A stretch of DNA of 64,000 nucleotides from Bacteroidales bacterium (lineage in GTDB: Bacteria; Bacteroidota; Bacteroidia; Bacteroidales; UBA932). Where the stretch lies: positions 1 to 64,000 of the forward strand of contig JAQXHU010000035.1 of the NCBI GenBank assembly GCA_029007435.1. The letters are read 5' to 3'. The position numbers and the translations under genes are program-made. Of the stretch, positions 8,256 through 16,623 are shown one piece after another (within the stretch, counting starts at the first letter, position 1; each line of letters begins with the position of its first letter). Below the pieces are notes generated by a model. That model had not been told where the DNA came from, did not search any database, and saw nothing but the letters and a program-made list of their open reading frames with translations.

Positions 8256-8885
8256 ATGACAATCAATGATTTTACAGTTGGTGTCGCCACTGAAAAACAT
8301 TTGAAGTATGTGGATGAGATTCTCAAGACAATAGAGGACGCCACAAAGGTCAGGGGAACGGGAATCGCTAAAAGAAACCCTGATTATGTAAAACAGAAAA
8401 TGATTGAGGGGAAGGCTGTGATCGCCATGCACGGGGACAATTTCGCCGGATTCTGCTACATTGAGTCCTGGGGCCATGAGGAGTTCGTGGCGAATTCCGG
8501 CCTTATAGTTAAACCTGACTATAGAGGAGTGGGGCTTGCAAAGAAAATCAAGCAGACGGCTTTTGAGCTGTCCAGAAAGAGATTTCCGAACGCGAAACTT
8601 TTCGGCCTGACCACAGGTCTTGCCGTGATGAAGATAAACACTGAGCTGGGCTACAAGCCGGTCACCTTCTCCGAACTCACGTCAGATCCTGTGTTCTGGA
8701 AAGGATGCTCCAGCTGCATCAATTTCGATGTGCTCACGAGGAACAATTATACCAGATGCCTGTGTACGGGTATGCTGTACGATCCGGCTGACCAGAAACA
8801 GGCGGCTGATCCGATTCCGAAACAGAGCCACGACAAGTTCCTGCGCGGCCTGATGAAGTTCGCCGGGCTGTTCCACAGGGCTTAA
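8256..8885 (+). CDS. GNAT acyltransferase, candidate N-acylglutamate synthase
   Basis: 209 aa. GNAT fold with the acyl-CoA-binding motif A around LIVKPDYRGVGLAKKIKQ. The C-terminal third has clustered cysteines (KGCSSCINFDV...RCLCTGMLYDP), a CxxC...CxC pattern that could bind metal. The gene lies between argR and argG, and the cluster has no argA or argJ, so it is the best candidate for the first committed step, acylation of glutamate. Whether the donor is acetyl-CoA or succinyl-CoA cannot be seen; in Bacteroides fragilis the pathway is reported to run on succinylated intermediates. Family certain, role inferred from position. Confidence 0.75.
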   Translation: MTINDFTVGVATEKHLKYVDEILKTIEDATKVRGTGIAKRNPDYVKQKMIEGKAVIAMHGDNFAGFCYIESWGHEEFVANSGLIVKPDYRGVGLAKKIKQTAFELSRKRFPNAKLFGLTTGLAVMKINTELGYKPVTFSELTSDPVFWKGCSSCINFDVLTRNNYTRCLCTGMLYDPADQKQAADPIPKQSHDKFLRGLMKFAGLFHRA

Positions 8886-8907
8886 TAATCTTCAAAAAAC
8901 CTTAATT

Positions 8908-10125
8908 ATGTCAAAAAAAGTAGTTGTAGCTTTCAGCGGAGGTCTTGACACCTCTTTCAATGTGATGTACCTTGCACTCGAGAAAGGATATGAGGTCTAT
9001 GCCGCCTGCGCTGATACAGGAGGATTCAGCGCGGAGCAGCTGATGGAGAATGAGGCGAAAGCATATAAACTCGGGGCGAAAAAATATGTGACGCTCGATG
9101 TCACAAAAGAGTATTATGACAAGAGCATCCGGTATATGATATATGGAAATGTGCTCAGAAACGGCACTTATCCGATTTCAGTCTCATCCGAGAGAATTTT
9201 CCAGGCGATGGCTATCGCTAAATATGCCAAAGAGATAGGTGCTGACGCAATAGCTCACGGATCCACCGGGGCGGGAAACGACCAGGTGCGTTTCGACATG
9301 ACATTCCTCGTGATGGCGCCAGGGGTGGAGATAATCACTCTGACAAGGGATATGGCCCTTACCCGCCAATATGAGGTCGACTATCTCAACCAGCATGGAT
9401 ACAGCGCTGATTTCAAGAAACTCAAGTATTCATACAATGTTGGGCTATGGGGCACTTCCATATGTGGAGGCGAGATTCTGGACTCCGCCTGTGGGCTGCC
9501 GGAGACGGCGTATCTCAAACAGGTCACAAAGGAAGGCTCTGAACTCATCCGTCTCGGCTTCCGCAAAGGACAACTTGTCAGTGTCAATGGAGAGGATTTT
9601 GACGAACCTGTCAAGGCTATACAGAAAGTAGAGTCTATCGCATCTCCGTACGGTATCGGCCGGGATATGCACGTAGGTGACACAATTATCGGTATCAAAG
9701 GGCGGGTCGGCTTTGAGGCTGCCGCTCCGATGCTGATAATAGCCGCGCACAAATTCCTGGAGAAATACACTCTCAGCAAGTGGCAGCAGTACTGGAAAGA
9801 CCAGGTGGCCAACTGGTACGGGATGTTTCTTCACGAGAGCCAGTATCTTGAGCCTGTGATGCGGGATATCGAGGCTATGCTTGAGGAAAGCCAGCGCAAT
9901 GTCACGGGCACTGCCATTATGGAACTGAGGCCCTACTGTTTCTCCACTGTCGGGGTCGATTCAGTCAACGATTTGGTGAAGACCAAGTTCGGAGAATATG
10001 GCGAGATGCAGAAAGGATGGACCAGTGAAGACGCCAAAGGGTTCATCAAAGTTCTCTCCACACCTCTGCGCGTTTATTACGCAAACCACAAGGAAGAGGG
10101 GGAAAAGCTTGAAAATGAGTTGTGA
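8908..10125 (+). CDS. argG: argininosuccinate synthase
   Basis: 405 aa, full length. Joins citrulline and aspartate with ATP to form argininosuccinate, the seventh step of arginine synthesis. The N-terminal PP-loop ATP-binding motif is AFSGGLDTSF; other family stretches are AHGSTGAGNDQVRF and SVSSERIFQAMAIAKYA. It begins 22 bp after the GNAT gene, and its stop codon overlaps the argC start (TGATG), so translation is coupled. Confidence 0.96.
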   Translation: MSKKVVVAFSGGLDTSFNVMYLALEKGYEVYAACADTGGFSAEQLMENEAKAYKLGAKKYVTLDVTKEYYDKSIRYMIYGNVLRNGTYPISVSSERIFQAMAIAKYAKEIGADAIAHGSTGAGNDQVRFDMTFLVMAPGVEIITLTRDMALTRQYEVDYLNQHGYSADFKKLKYSYNVGLWGTSICGGEILDSACGLPETAYLKQVTKEGSELIRLGFRKGQLVSVNGEDFDEPVKAIQKVESIASPYGIGRDMHVGDTIIGIKGRVGFEAAAPMLIIAAHKFLEKYTLSKWQQYWKDQVANWYGMFLHESQYLEPVMRDIEAMLEESQRNVTGTAIMELRPYCFSTVGVDSVNDLVKTKFGEYGEMQKGWTSEDAKGFIKVLSTPLRVYYANHKEEGEKLENEL

Positions 10126-11096
10126 TGGACAAGATAAGAGCAGGAATAATCGGAGCCGCGGGATACACTGCCGGTGAACTGTTGCGCATACTGAAAAACC
10201 ATCCGGCGGCAGAGGTCGTGTTTGCGCAGAGCGGAAGCAATGCTGGCAACCCTGTATGGCAGGTGCATCAGGACCTGATAGGGGAGACGGATATGCTGTT
10301 TTCCGCTGATGCGGAACTTGACAAGGCAGATGTGATTTTCCTCTGCTCCGGTCACGGCAAGTCCAAATCTTATGTCCATTCTCTTCCGGATTCATTTTCC
10401 GGGAAAATAATAGATCTCAGCAATGATTTCCGTCTTGCTGCAGATGCGGAGGACTTTGTTTACGGGCTGCCTGAAGCGTTCAGGAAAGATATTGTGAAAG
10501 CCTCGCATATTGCCAATCCGGGTTGTTTCGCCACGGCGATGCAGCTGGCTCTTCTTCCGATGGCCAAAGCCGACAGGCTTGATGATATACACATCACAGG
10601 AATAACCGGTTCGACAGGAGCTGGACAGAAACCGTCCGAGACCACTCATTTCAGCTGGCGCTCCGACAACCTTTCAGTATATAAACCGTTCACCCACCAG
10701 CATCTTGGGGAGGTGGGAGAGACCTTGCACAGACTTGCTCCTTCATTTTCGGGAAGTGTGAATTTCGTGCCGATAAGAGGTTGTTTTTCAAGAGGAATAC
10801 TTGTCTCCGCATATCTGCGATCCGGTTTGACGGAGCAGGAAGCGGTGGCGCTGTACAAAGATTATTACGCCAATGAACCTTTTGTGACGGTTGCGGATGT
10901 CTCACCTGACATAAAGATGGTCACCAACACCAACAAATGTGTCCTGAATGTCAGGAAATACGGAGACAACCTCCATATTGTCAGCGTGATAGACAATCTC
11001 GTCAAGGGAGCGTCAGGCCAGGCGGTGGAGAACATGAACCTGATATTCGGCCTGCCTGAGACTGCCGGACTGAGCCTGAAAGGCAACCGTTTCTGA
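10125..11096 (+). CDS. argC: N-acyl-gamma-glutamyl-phosphate reductase
   Basis: 323 aa from the ATG at 10125, which overlaps the argG stop; the track starts one codon earlier at a GTG. NADPH-dependent reduction of N-acylglutamyl phosphate to the semialdehyde. The nucleotide-binding loop is GIIGAAGYTAGEL and the catalytic cysteine is in ANPGCFATA (Cys134). In the N-succinyl variant of the pathway it would act on the succinylated substrate. Normal length and motifs. Confidence 0.96.
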   Translation: MDKIRAGIIGAAGYTAGELLRILKNHPAAEVVFAQSGSNAGNPVWQVHQDLIGETDMLFSADAELDKADVIFLCSGHGKSKSYVHSLPDSFSGKIIDLSNDFRLAADAEDFVYGLPEAFRKDIVKASHIANPGCFATAMQLALLPMAKADRLDDIHITGITGSTGAGQKPSETTHFSWRSDNLSVYKPFTHQHLGEVGETLHRLAPSFSGSVNFVPIRGCFSRGILVSAYLRSGLTEQEAVALYKDYYANEPFVTVADVSPDIKMVTNTNKCVLNVRKYGDNLHIVSVIDNLVKGASGQAVENMNLIFGLPETAGLSLKGNRF

Positions 11097-11138
11097 CTTT
11101 GAAATCAGAATCAAAATAATTCGAAACAATCATAAGAA

Positions 11139-12260
11139 ATGAATCTATTCGACGTATATAGCCTCTTCGATGTCGTCCCTGTTTCCGCGAAAGGATGCCA
11201 TATTTATGACGACAAAGGCAATGAGTACCTTGACCTTTACGGCGGCCATGCTGTGATATCCGTGGGGCATTGCCATCCTGATTACGTGTCTGCCATCACA
11301 TCCCAGCTCAACAGAATCGGTTTCTATTCCAACAGTGTCCGTAATCCGATGCAGGAAGAGCTCGCCGCTAAACTTGGTAAGGCTTCAGGACTTCCTGACT
11401 GGTCCCTGTTTCTTGTCAATTCAGGAGCGGAGGCCAACGAGAACGCTTTGAAATTAGCTTCTTTCCACACAGGCAAAGACAGGATTGTGGCCTTCAGGCA
11501 CAGTTTCCATGGACGGACATCCGGAGCCGTGGCTGTCACTGACAATCCTAAAATCAGGGCTCCGTTCAATACCGGGCACAAGGTCACGTTTGTTGACCTG
11601 AACGATATCTCAGCCGTCGAGGAGGAACTTGCAAGGGGAGATGTGGCAGGAGTCATTATAGAGGGAATCCAGGGAGTGGGCGGAATCAACATCCCTGAGG
11701 ACTCTTTCCTTCAGGCGCTCAGGGAACTCACCAGACGTTACGGAGCGGTGCTCATTCTTGATGAGGTCCAGAGCGGATACGGCAGGACCGGGCGCTTTTT
11801 CGCCCACCAGTGGGCCGGCATAGTGCCTGACCTGATCACGGTCGCGAAAGGAATGGCCAACGGATTTCCTATCGGCGGAGTGCTGATTTCCCCTGACTTC
11901 AATGCGGTGAAAGGTATGCTTGGGACCACGTTCGGGGGCAATTATCTTGCAATGTCAGCGGCGATTGCGGTGCTGGACATCATCGAAAAAGAACAGCTTG
12001 TGAAGAACGCTTTTGAAGTGGGAGAGTGGTTGAAATCCAATATGCCGGCGTCTCCGAGGATACGGCAGGTACGAGGCCGGGGACTGATGCTTGGCATCCA
12101 GTTCAACGAACCGGTGAAAGAGATACGCTCACGGCTGCTGTTTGAAAAACATATATTCACTGGAGTTGCCGGAAATGATATGATACGTCTGCTTGCTCCG
12201 CTTCCGCTCAGTATGGACGAAGCTGGACGCTTTATTGCTGAATTCTCTTCAATTCTCTGA
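11139..12260 (+). CDS. argD: N-acylornithine aminotransferase
   Basis: 373 aa class-III PLP aminotransferase. The PLP lysine is Lys237 (VAKGMANGFPIGG), the aspartate that holds the pyridine nitrogen is in LILDEVQSGYGRTG, and the phosphate-binding stretch is VNSGAEANENALK. It converts N-acylglutamate semialdehyde to N-acylornithine. The N-terminus (MNLFDVYSLFDVVPVSAKG) is compact, as usual for ArgD of this phylum. It is 42 bp downstream of argC. Confidence 0.95.
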   Translation: MNLFDVYSLFDVVPVSAKGCHIYDDKGNEYLDLYGGHAVISVGHCHPDYVSAITSQLNRIGFYSNSVRNPMQEELAAKLGKASGLPDWSLFLVNSGAEANENALKLASFHTGKDRIVAFRHSFHGRTSGAVAVTDNPKIRAPFNTGHKVTFVDLNDISAVEEELARGDVAGVIIEGIQGVGGINIPEDSFLQALRELTRRYGAVLILDEVQSGYGRTGRFFAHQWAGIVPDLITVAKGMANGFPIGGVLISPDFNAVKGMLGTTFGGNYLAMSAAIAVLDIIEKEQLVKNAFEVGEWLKSNMPASPRIRQVRGRGLMLGIQFNEPVKEIRSRLLFEKHIFTGVAGNDMIRLLAPLPLSMDEAGRFIAEFSSIL

Positions 12261-12280
12261 TAATTAAGTATTTAAATGAT

Positions 12281-13228
12281 ATGAAATCTTTTCTGCACGT
12301 ACAGGATATAGGTGACTTGGGCAGGGCCCTTGCCGAAGCCCGTGAAGTGAAAGCCAGCCCGTTCGCCTGGCAGCATCTCGGTCACAACAAGACCATAATT
12401 CTCGTTTTCTTCAACAGCAGTCTCAGGACAAGGCTCAGCAGCCAGAAGGCGGCGCTGAACTTGGGTATGAACCCTATTGTGCTCAATGTCAATGGCGACA
12501 GCTGGAAGCTTGAGACCGAACTTGGAGTAGTGATGGACGGGGACAAGTCCGAGCATCTGAGGGAGGCCATTCCGGTCATCGGAAGCTATTGCGACATCAT
12601 TGGAGTCCGTTCTTTCGCACAGTTCGTGGACAGGGAGGCTGAGTATGCTGAAACCATTATCAATCAGTTTGTTGAATATTCCGGAAAGCCGGTGATAAGC
12701 CTTGAGTCCGCCACTGTCCATCCTTGCCAGGCGTTCGCTGATCTCATCACTATTGACGAATACAAGACCAAATCCAGACCGAAAGTGGTCCTTACCTGGG
12801 CTCCGCATCCGAGAGCGCTTCCGCAGGCTGTGCCGAATTCGTTCGCGGAGTGGATGAACGCCGCTGATGTGGACTTCGTAATAACCTGTCCGCATGGGTA
12901 CGAGCTTGCTCCGCAGTTCGCCGGAAACGCCCGGGTGGAATACGACCAGATGAAAGCGTTCGAAGGGGCGGACTTCATCTATGCCAAGAACTGGTCTTCA
13001 TACAGTGACTACGGCAAGATTCTCAGCATGGATATGAACTGGACAGTCGGAGCGCGTCAGATGGCCGTGACTGACAATGCCTATTTCATGCATTGCCTTC
13101 CGGTGAGGCGCAATATGATTGTGACTGACGAGGTAATTGACTCTCCGAGGAGCATTGTCATTCCTGAGGCGGCCAACAGAGTGGTTTCCGCACAGGTGGT
13201 GATGAAAAGAATGCTGGAATCTCTATGA
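12281..13228 (+). CDS. argF': N-acylornithine transcarbamylase (ArgF' family)
   Basis: 315 aa. Carbamoyl-phosphate-binding motif FFNSSLRTR, HPCQ motif (ATVHPCQAF) and the C-terminal HCLPVRRN place it in the AOTCase/SOTCase branch, not ordinary OTCase. It forms N-acylcitrulline. Residue 90, in DGDKSEH, aligns by my recollection with Pro90 of the B. fragilis succinylornithine enzyme and Glu92 of the Xanthomonas acetylornithine enzyme, the site reported to switch specificity; here it is serine. The residue before HPCQ is valine, where I recall arginine in B. fragilis. The acyl group used is therefore uncertain. Its stop overlaps the argB start by 4 bp (ATGA). Confidence 0.92.
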   Translation: MKSFLHVQDIGDLGRALAEAREVKASPFAWQHLGHNKTIILVFFNSSLRTRLSSQKAALNLGMNPIVLNVNGDSWKLETELGVVMDGDKSEHLREAIPVIGSYCDIIGVRSFAQFVDREAEYAETIINQFVEYSGKPVISLESATVHPCQAFADLITIDEYKTKSRPKVVLTWAPHPRALPQAVPNSFAEWMNAADVDFVITCPHGYELAPQFAGNARVEYDQMKAFEGADFIYAKNWSSYSDYGKILSMDMNWTVGARQMAVTDNAYFMHCLPVRRNMIVTDEVIDSPRSIVIPEAANRVVSAQVVMKRMLESL

Positions 13229-14004
13229 GCTTGAATGTCATTAAAGTAGGTGGAGCTGTGCTGGAGAATGCATCCCTTCGCCAGGCTTTTCTGCGCTCTT
13301 TTGCCGGATTGCCCGGGAACAGGATTCTTGTCCACGGAGGAGGGCGTACAGCCACATCTGTAGCCTCGAGGCTTGGGATCGAGACGGTGATGGAGCAGGG
13401 GCGCCGGATCACTGACGCCGCTATGCTTGAGGTGGTCACTATGGTGTACGGTGGGCTTGTGAACAAGAACGCCGTTGCTGAATTGCAGTCACTTGGGGTG
13501 AACGCCATAGGCTTGTCAGGCGCCGACATGTGCTGTGTCAAGGCGCATAAGCGTCCTGCAGGGGAAGTTGATTACGGCTTTGTGGGTGACGTGGACAGTG
13601 TGAATTCGGAAGCGCTGTCCATGTTTGTCGCCTCGGGTGCCGTTCCGGTGATCGCCCCGCTGTCATTTGACCCTTCAAACGGGCTGTTGAACACAAATGC
13701 AGACACTATAGCCATGGAAGTGGCCAAAGCGATGGCTGCGGGAGAGAATGGCCGCGAAGAGGTGACACTCACTTTTTGTTTCGAGAAACCAGGAGTCCTG
13801 GAGGATCCTGAGGATGAATGCAGTGTGATTCCATATATCGACAGCGCCTTGTATCAAAGCCTTAAAGACAAAGGCGTCATTTCGGGGGGAATGATTCCCA
13901 AACTTGACAATGCATTCGGAGCATTACGGGCGGGAGTCGCAAGAGTCGTGATAACGAGCGCCGCTGCATTGGGAACTCCGGCAGGAACAGAAATAAGATT
14001 GTAA
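13225..14004 (+). CDS. argB: N-acylglutamate kinase
   Basis: 259 aa amino-acid kinase fold. Glycine-rich N-terminal loop VIKVGGAVLEN, second loop VHGGGRTATSVASRLG, and a C-terminal nucleotide-binding region with GGMIPKLDNAFGAL. It phosphorylates the gamma-carboxyl of N-acylglutamate, the second step of the pathway. It lacks the long N-terminal helix of arginine-inhibited hexameric kinases, so feedback control by arginine is less likely and regulation may rest on ArgR. Overlaps argF' by 4 bp. Confidence 0.94.
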   Translation: MSLNVIKVGGAVLENASLRQAFLRSFAGLPGNRILVHGGGRTATSVASRLGIETVMEQGRRITDAAMLEVVTMVYGGLVNKNAVAELQSLGVNAIGLSGADMCCVKAHKRPAGEVDYGFVGDVDSVNSEALSMFVASGAVPVIAPLSFDPSNGLLNTNADTIAMEVAKAMAAGENGREEVTLTFCFEKPGVLEDPEDECSVIPYIDSALYQSLKDKGVISGGMIPKLDNAFGALRAGVARVVITSAAALGTPAGTEIRL

Positions 14005-14012
14005 ATGCCACG

Positions 14013-15107
14013 ATGCTGAATATGGAAAACATTGGCAATGAATATTTTGACGACATAATCGCCCTTTTGGCGGATATGGTGCGGATACCTTCTTTCAGCA
14101 GGGAGGAGAATCAGGTGGCCGACCTTGTCGAGAAATGGCTTGCAGCACGTGGACTGAAGCCGCACCGTGCGGGATCGAACATCTGGCTTGATTCCGATGA
14201 CATCTCCTCGGAGCGGCCTGGGCGGGAAACCGCCGGGACCATATTGCTTAACGCCCACATTGACACTGTCAGGCCGGCATCAGGGTACACGAGAGACCCG
14301 TTCGTGCCGGAGATGACAGACGGGAAAATCTACGGACTCGGGACGAACGATGACGGAGGCTCGTTCGCGGCCACGCTGTCCGCTTTTCTGACATTGACCT
14401 CGAGACCGCAGAAATACAGGCTGATATGGAGTGCGACAGCTGAGGAGGAAGTGTGCGGGCAGGGCGGAATCGAGGCGGTGTTTCCGCTTTTAGGAAAGAT
14501 TGATCTCGGGATAATCGGCGAGCCAACTAAAATGGAGATGGCTGTTGCGGAGAAAGGCCTGATGGTCCTTGACTGCATCTCGGAGGGACGGAGCGGCCAC
14601 GCAGCCAGGGAGGAAGGCATTAATGCCATCTACAGGGCTCTTCCTGATATAGAATGGTTCCGGAATTACAGGTTTCCGAAAGTTTCTCCGTATCTTGGCC
14701 CTGTCAAAATGACTGTTACCCAGATAAACGCCGGGACGCAGCATAATATTGTTCCTGACAGATGCTCTTTTGTAGTGGATGTGAGATCAAACGGTATGTA
14801 CTCCAATCCTGAACTTCTTGCATTGATTAAATCCTCGGTGTCTTGTTTGGTGAAAGAGCGCTCGACAAGGCTCGGAAGCTCGCATATCGATGAAAATCAC
14901 CCGATTGTGTCAAGGGCCGCATCGCTTGGAGTGCCTATGTTCGGCTCTTCCACCACGAGCAACCAGACACTGTCCCCGTTCCCGACAGTTAAGATCGGAC
15001 CTGGTGATTCAGCCAGATCCCATACGGCTGATGAATTTATATATATTGACGAAATCCGGGACGGGGCGGAAATCTATGTGTCTCTCCTTGACGGGTTTGA
15101 CTTTTAG
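14013..15107 (+). CDS. argE: M20 family N-acylornithine/N-acylcitrulline deacylase
   Basis: 364 aa M20 metallopeptidase-type hydrolase. Metal ligands are in LLNAHIDTV (His-x-Asp) and GTNDDGGS; the catalytic glutamate is in SATAEEEVCGQGG, and the lid domain contains the conserved GRSGHAA. In this cluster the expected substrate is N-acylcitrulline from ArgF' rather than N-acylornithine, giving citrulline for ArgG. The start is the ATG at 14013 or 14022 (MENIGNEYF); both are 8-17 bp after argB. Confidence 0.88.
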   Translation: MLNMENIGNEYFDDIIALLADMVRIPSFSREENQVADLVEKWLAARGLKPHRAGSNIWLDSDDISSERPGRETAGTILLNAHIDTVRPASGYTRDPFVPEMTDGKIYGLGTNDDGGSFAATLSAFLTLTSRPQKYRLIWSATAEEEVCGQGGIEAVFPLLGKIDLGIIGEPTKMEMAVAEKGLMVLDCISEGRSGHAAREEGINAIYRALPDIEWFRNYRFPKVSPYLGPVKMTVTQINAGTQHNIVPDRCSFVVDVRSNGMYSNPELLALIKSSVSCLVKERSTRLGSSHIDENHPIVSRAASLGVPMFGSSTTSNQTLSPFPTVKIGPGDSARSHTADEFIYIDEIRDGAEIYVSLLDGFDF

Positions 15108-15154
15108 GAGAATGCGCCTTCAGCCCGATATAAATAACAGGAAAAATCATAATT

Positions 15155-16501
15155 ATGGCTAAACTTTGGGATAAAGGATACGATGACGACAAACTGATTG
15201 ACCAGTTTACGGTTGGCAGGGACAGGGATCTTGACCTGTACCTCGCCCCGTTTGACATTATGGGCACGATGGCCCATATCAAGATGCTTGCAAAAACAGG
15301 TCTGCTGCCTGAAGATGATCTGCGCAGACTGTTTCCTGAGCTGAGAAGTCTGTATGAGGACGCAATGTCCGGAAAGTTTGTCATTGAGCCGGATGTGGAG
15401 GATGTCCACTCGCAGGTGGAGCTGACGCTGACACGTAAGCTCGGGGACATCGGAAAGAAAGTGCATACGGGGCGTTCCCGCAATGACCAGGTCCTGGTTG
15501 ATTTGAAATTGTTTGCACGGAACCGGATTTCGAAGACAGTCAGTAAAATAGCACATCTCTTCGAAGTCTTGCAACGTCGGAGCGAAGAGGGCAGGGACAT
15601 TCTTTTGCCTGGATACACTCATCTGCAGGTGGCTATGCCGTCTTCTTTCGGGCTTTGGTTCGGGGCTTATGCGGAAAGCCTCACGGATGATATGCGCCTT
15701 ATGAAAGCCGCCTGGGACATCGCCAACCAGAACCCTCTCGGCTCCGCTGCCGGATATGGCTCTTCAGCGCCGCTTGACAGGGAGATGACGACCAGGCTGC
15801 TCGGTTTCGATGATCTGGATTACAATGCAGTATATGCCCAGATGGGACGCGGCAAGATGGAACGGGCTGTGTCCTTCGCTTACGCCGCGGTGGCTGAAAC
15901 CGTCGGCCGTCTGGCAACGGACTGCTGTCTGTATGCAAGCCAGAATTTCGGTTTTATCAAACTTCCGGACACAATGACCACAGGGTCAAGCATTATGCCA
16001 CACAAAAAGAATCCTGACGTGTTCGAGCTTGTGAGGGCTCATTGCAATCATCTTCAAGGAGTTCCGAACGATATCCGGCTTCTGGTGGGGAATCTTCCGT
16101 CAGGCTATTTCCGCGATATGCAGCTTCTCAAGGAAATCTTCATCCCTATGTTCAAAGAACTGGACGACTGTCTTGACATTACGGCTTATGCGGTTGGAAA
16201 TATGCAGATTGTCAAGGGCATAATGGACGATCCTAAATATCAGCCTGCGTTCAGCGTTGAGGAAGTGAACCGCCTTGTGGAAGAGGAGAATGTCCCGTTC
16301 AGGGATGCGTACAAAAAAGTCGGGCTTGAGATTCTCTCCGGAAGTTTCGAGTTTCACGGACAACTTCATCATACGCATTGCGGCTCGATCGGCAACCTGT
16401 GCAATGACAGAATAAAAGCCAAAATGGATAATATTCTTGGTGGATTTGGATTTAAAATTGTCGAAAAGGTAGAAAATGACCTTGTGAATTCTACTTTTTG
16501 A
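15155..16501 (+). CDS. argH: argininosuccinate lyase
   Basis: 448 aa. Last step of the pathway, splitting argininosuccinate into arginine and fumarate. The fumarase/lyase signature GSSIMPHKKNPD lies at about residue 278, with the catalytic serine in its mobile loop; HTGRSRNDQV and GYTHLQVAMP are the other conserved blocks. It closes the arg cluster; the next gene has its own promoter-like sequence 60 bp upstream. Confidence 0.96.
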   Translation: MAKLWDKGYDDDKLIDQFTVGRDRDLDLYLAPFDIMGTMAHIKMLAKTGLLPEDDLRRLFPELRSLYEDAMSGKFVIEPDVEDVHSQVELTLTRKLGDIGKKVHTGRSRNDQVLVDLKLFARNRISKTVSKIAHLFEVLQRRSEEGRDILLPGYTHLQVAMPSSFGLWFGAYAESLTDDMRLMKAAWDIANQNPLGSAAGYGSSAPLDREMTTRLLGFDDLDYNAVYAQMGRGKMERAVSFAYAAVAETVGRLATDCCLYASQNFGFIKLPDTMTTGSSIMPHKKNPDVFELVRAHCNHLQGVPNDIRLLVGNLPSGYFRDMQLLKEIFIPMFKELDDCLDITAYAVGNMQIVKGIMDDPKYQPAFSVEEVNRLVEEENVPFRDAYKKVGLEILSGSFEFHGQLHHTHCGSIGNLCNDRIKAKMDNILGGFGFKIVEKVENDLVNSTF

Positions 16502-16530
16502 TTGCCAAAAGGTAATCCCGTCCTTTTCTC

Positions 16531-16563
16531 GTTGACACCTTTGCCAAATAATGTGTATATTTG
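16531..16563 (+). promoter_or_regulatory. probable promoter of the serine-rich membrane protein gene
   Basis: TATATTTG at 16556-16563 is a good -7 element. GTTG at 16531-16534 stands 21 bp upstream, a weaker and slightly wide -33. It would start transcription near 16570, giving a ~55-nt leader. Confidence 0.5.
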
Positions 16564-16623
16564 CGTAATGTGGGTTTTACCACTTATAATGGGTTTTTTG
16601 CCACGTTCAGTATTTGGTGAATA

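Noticed and set aside
7653-8477. 274-aa - strand ORF across argR and the GNAT gene
   Set aside because: Runs through two clear genes and the argR promoter; shadow.
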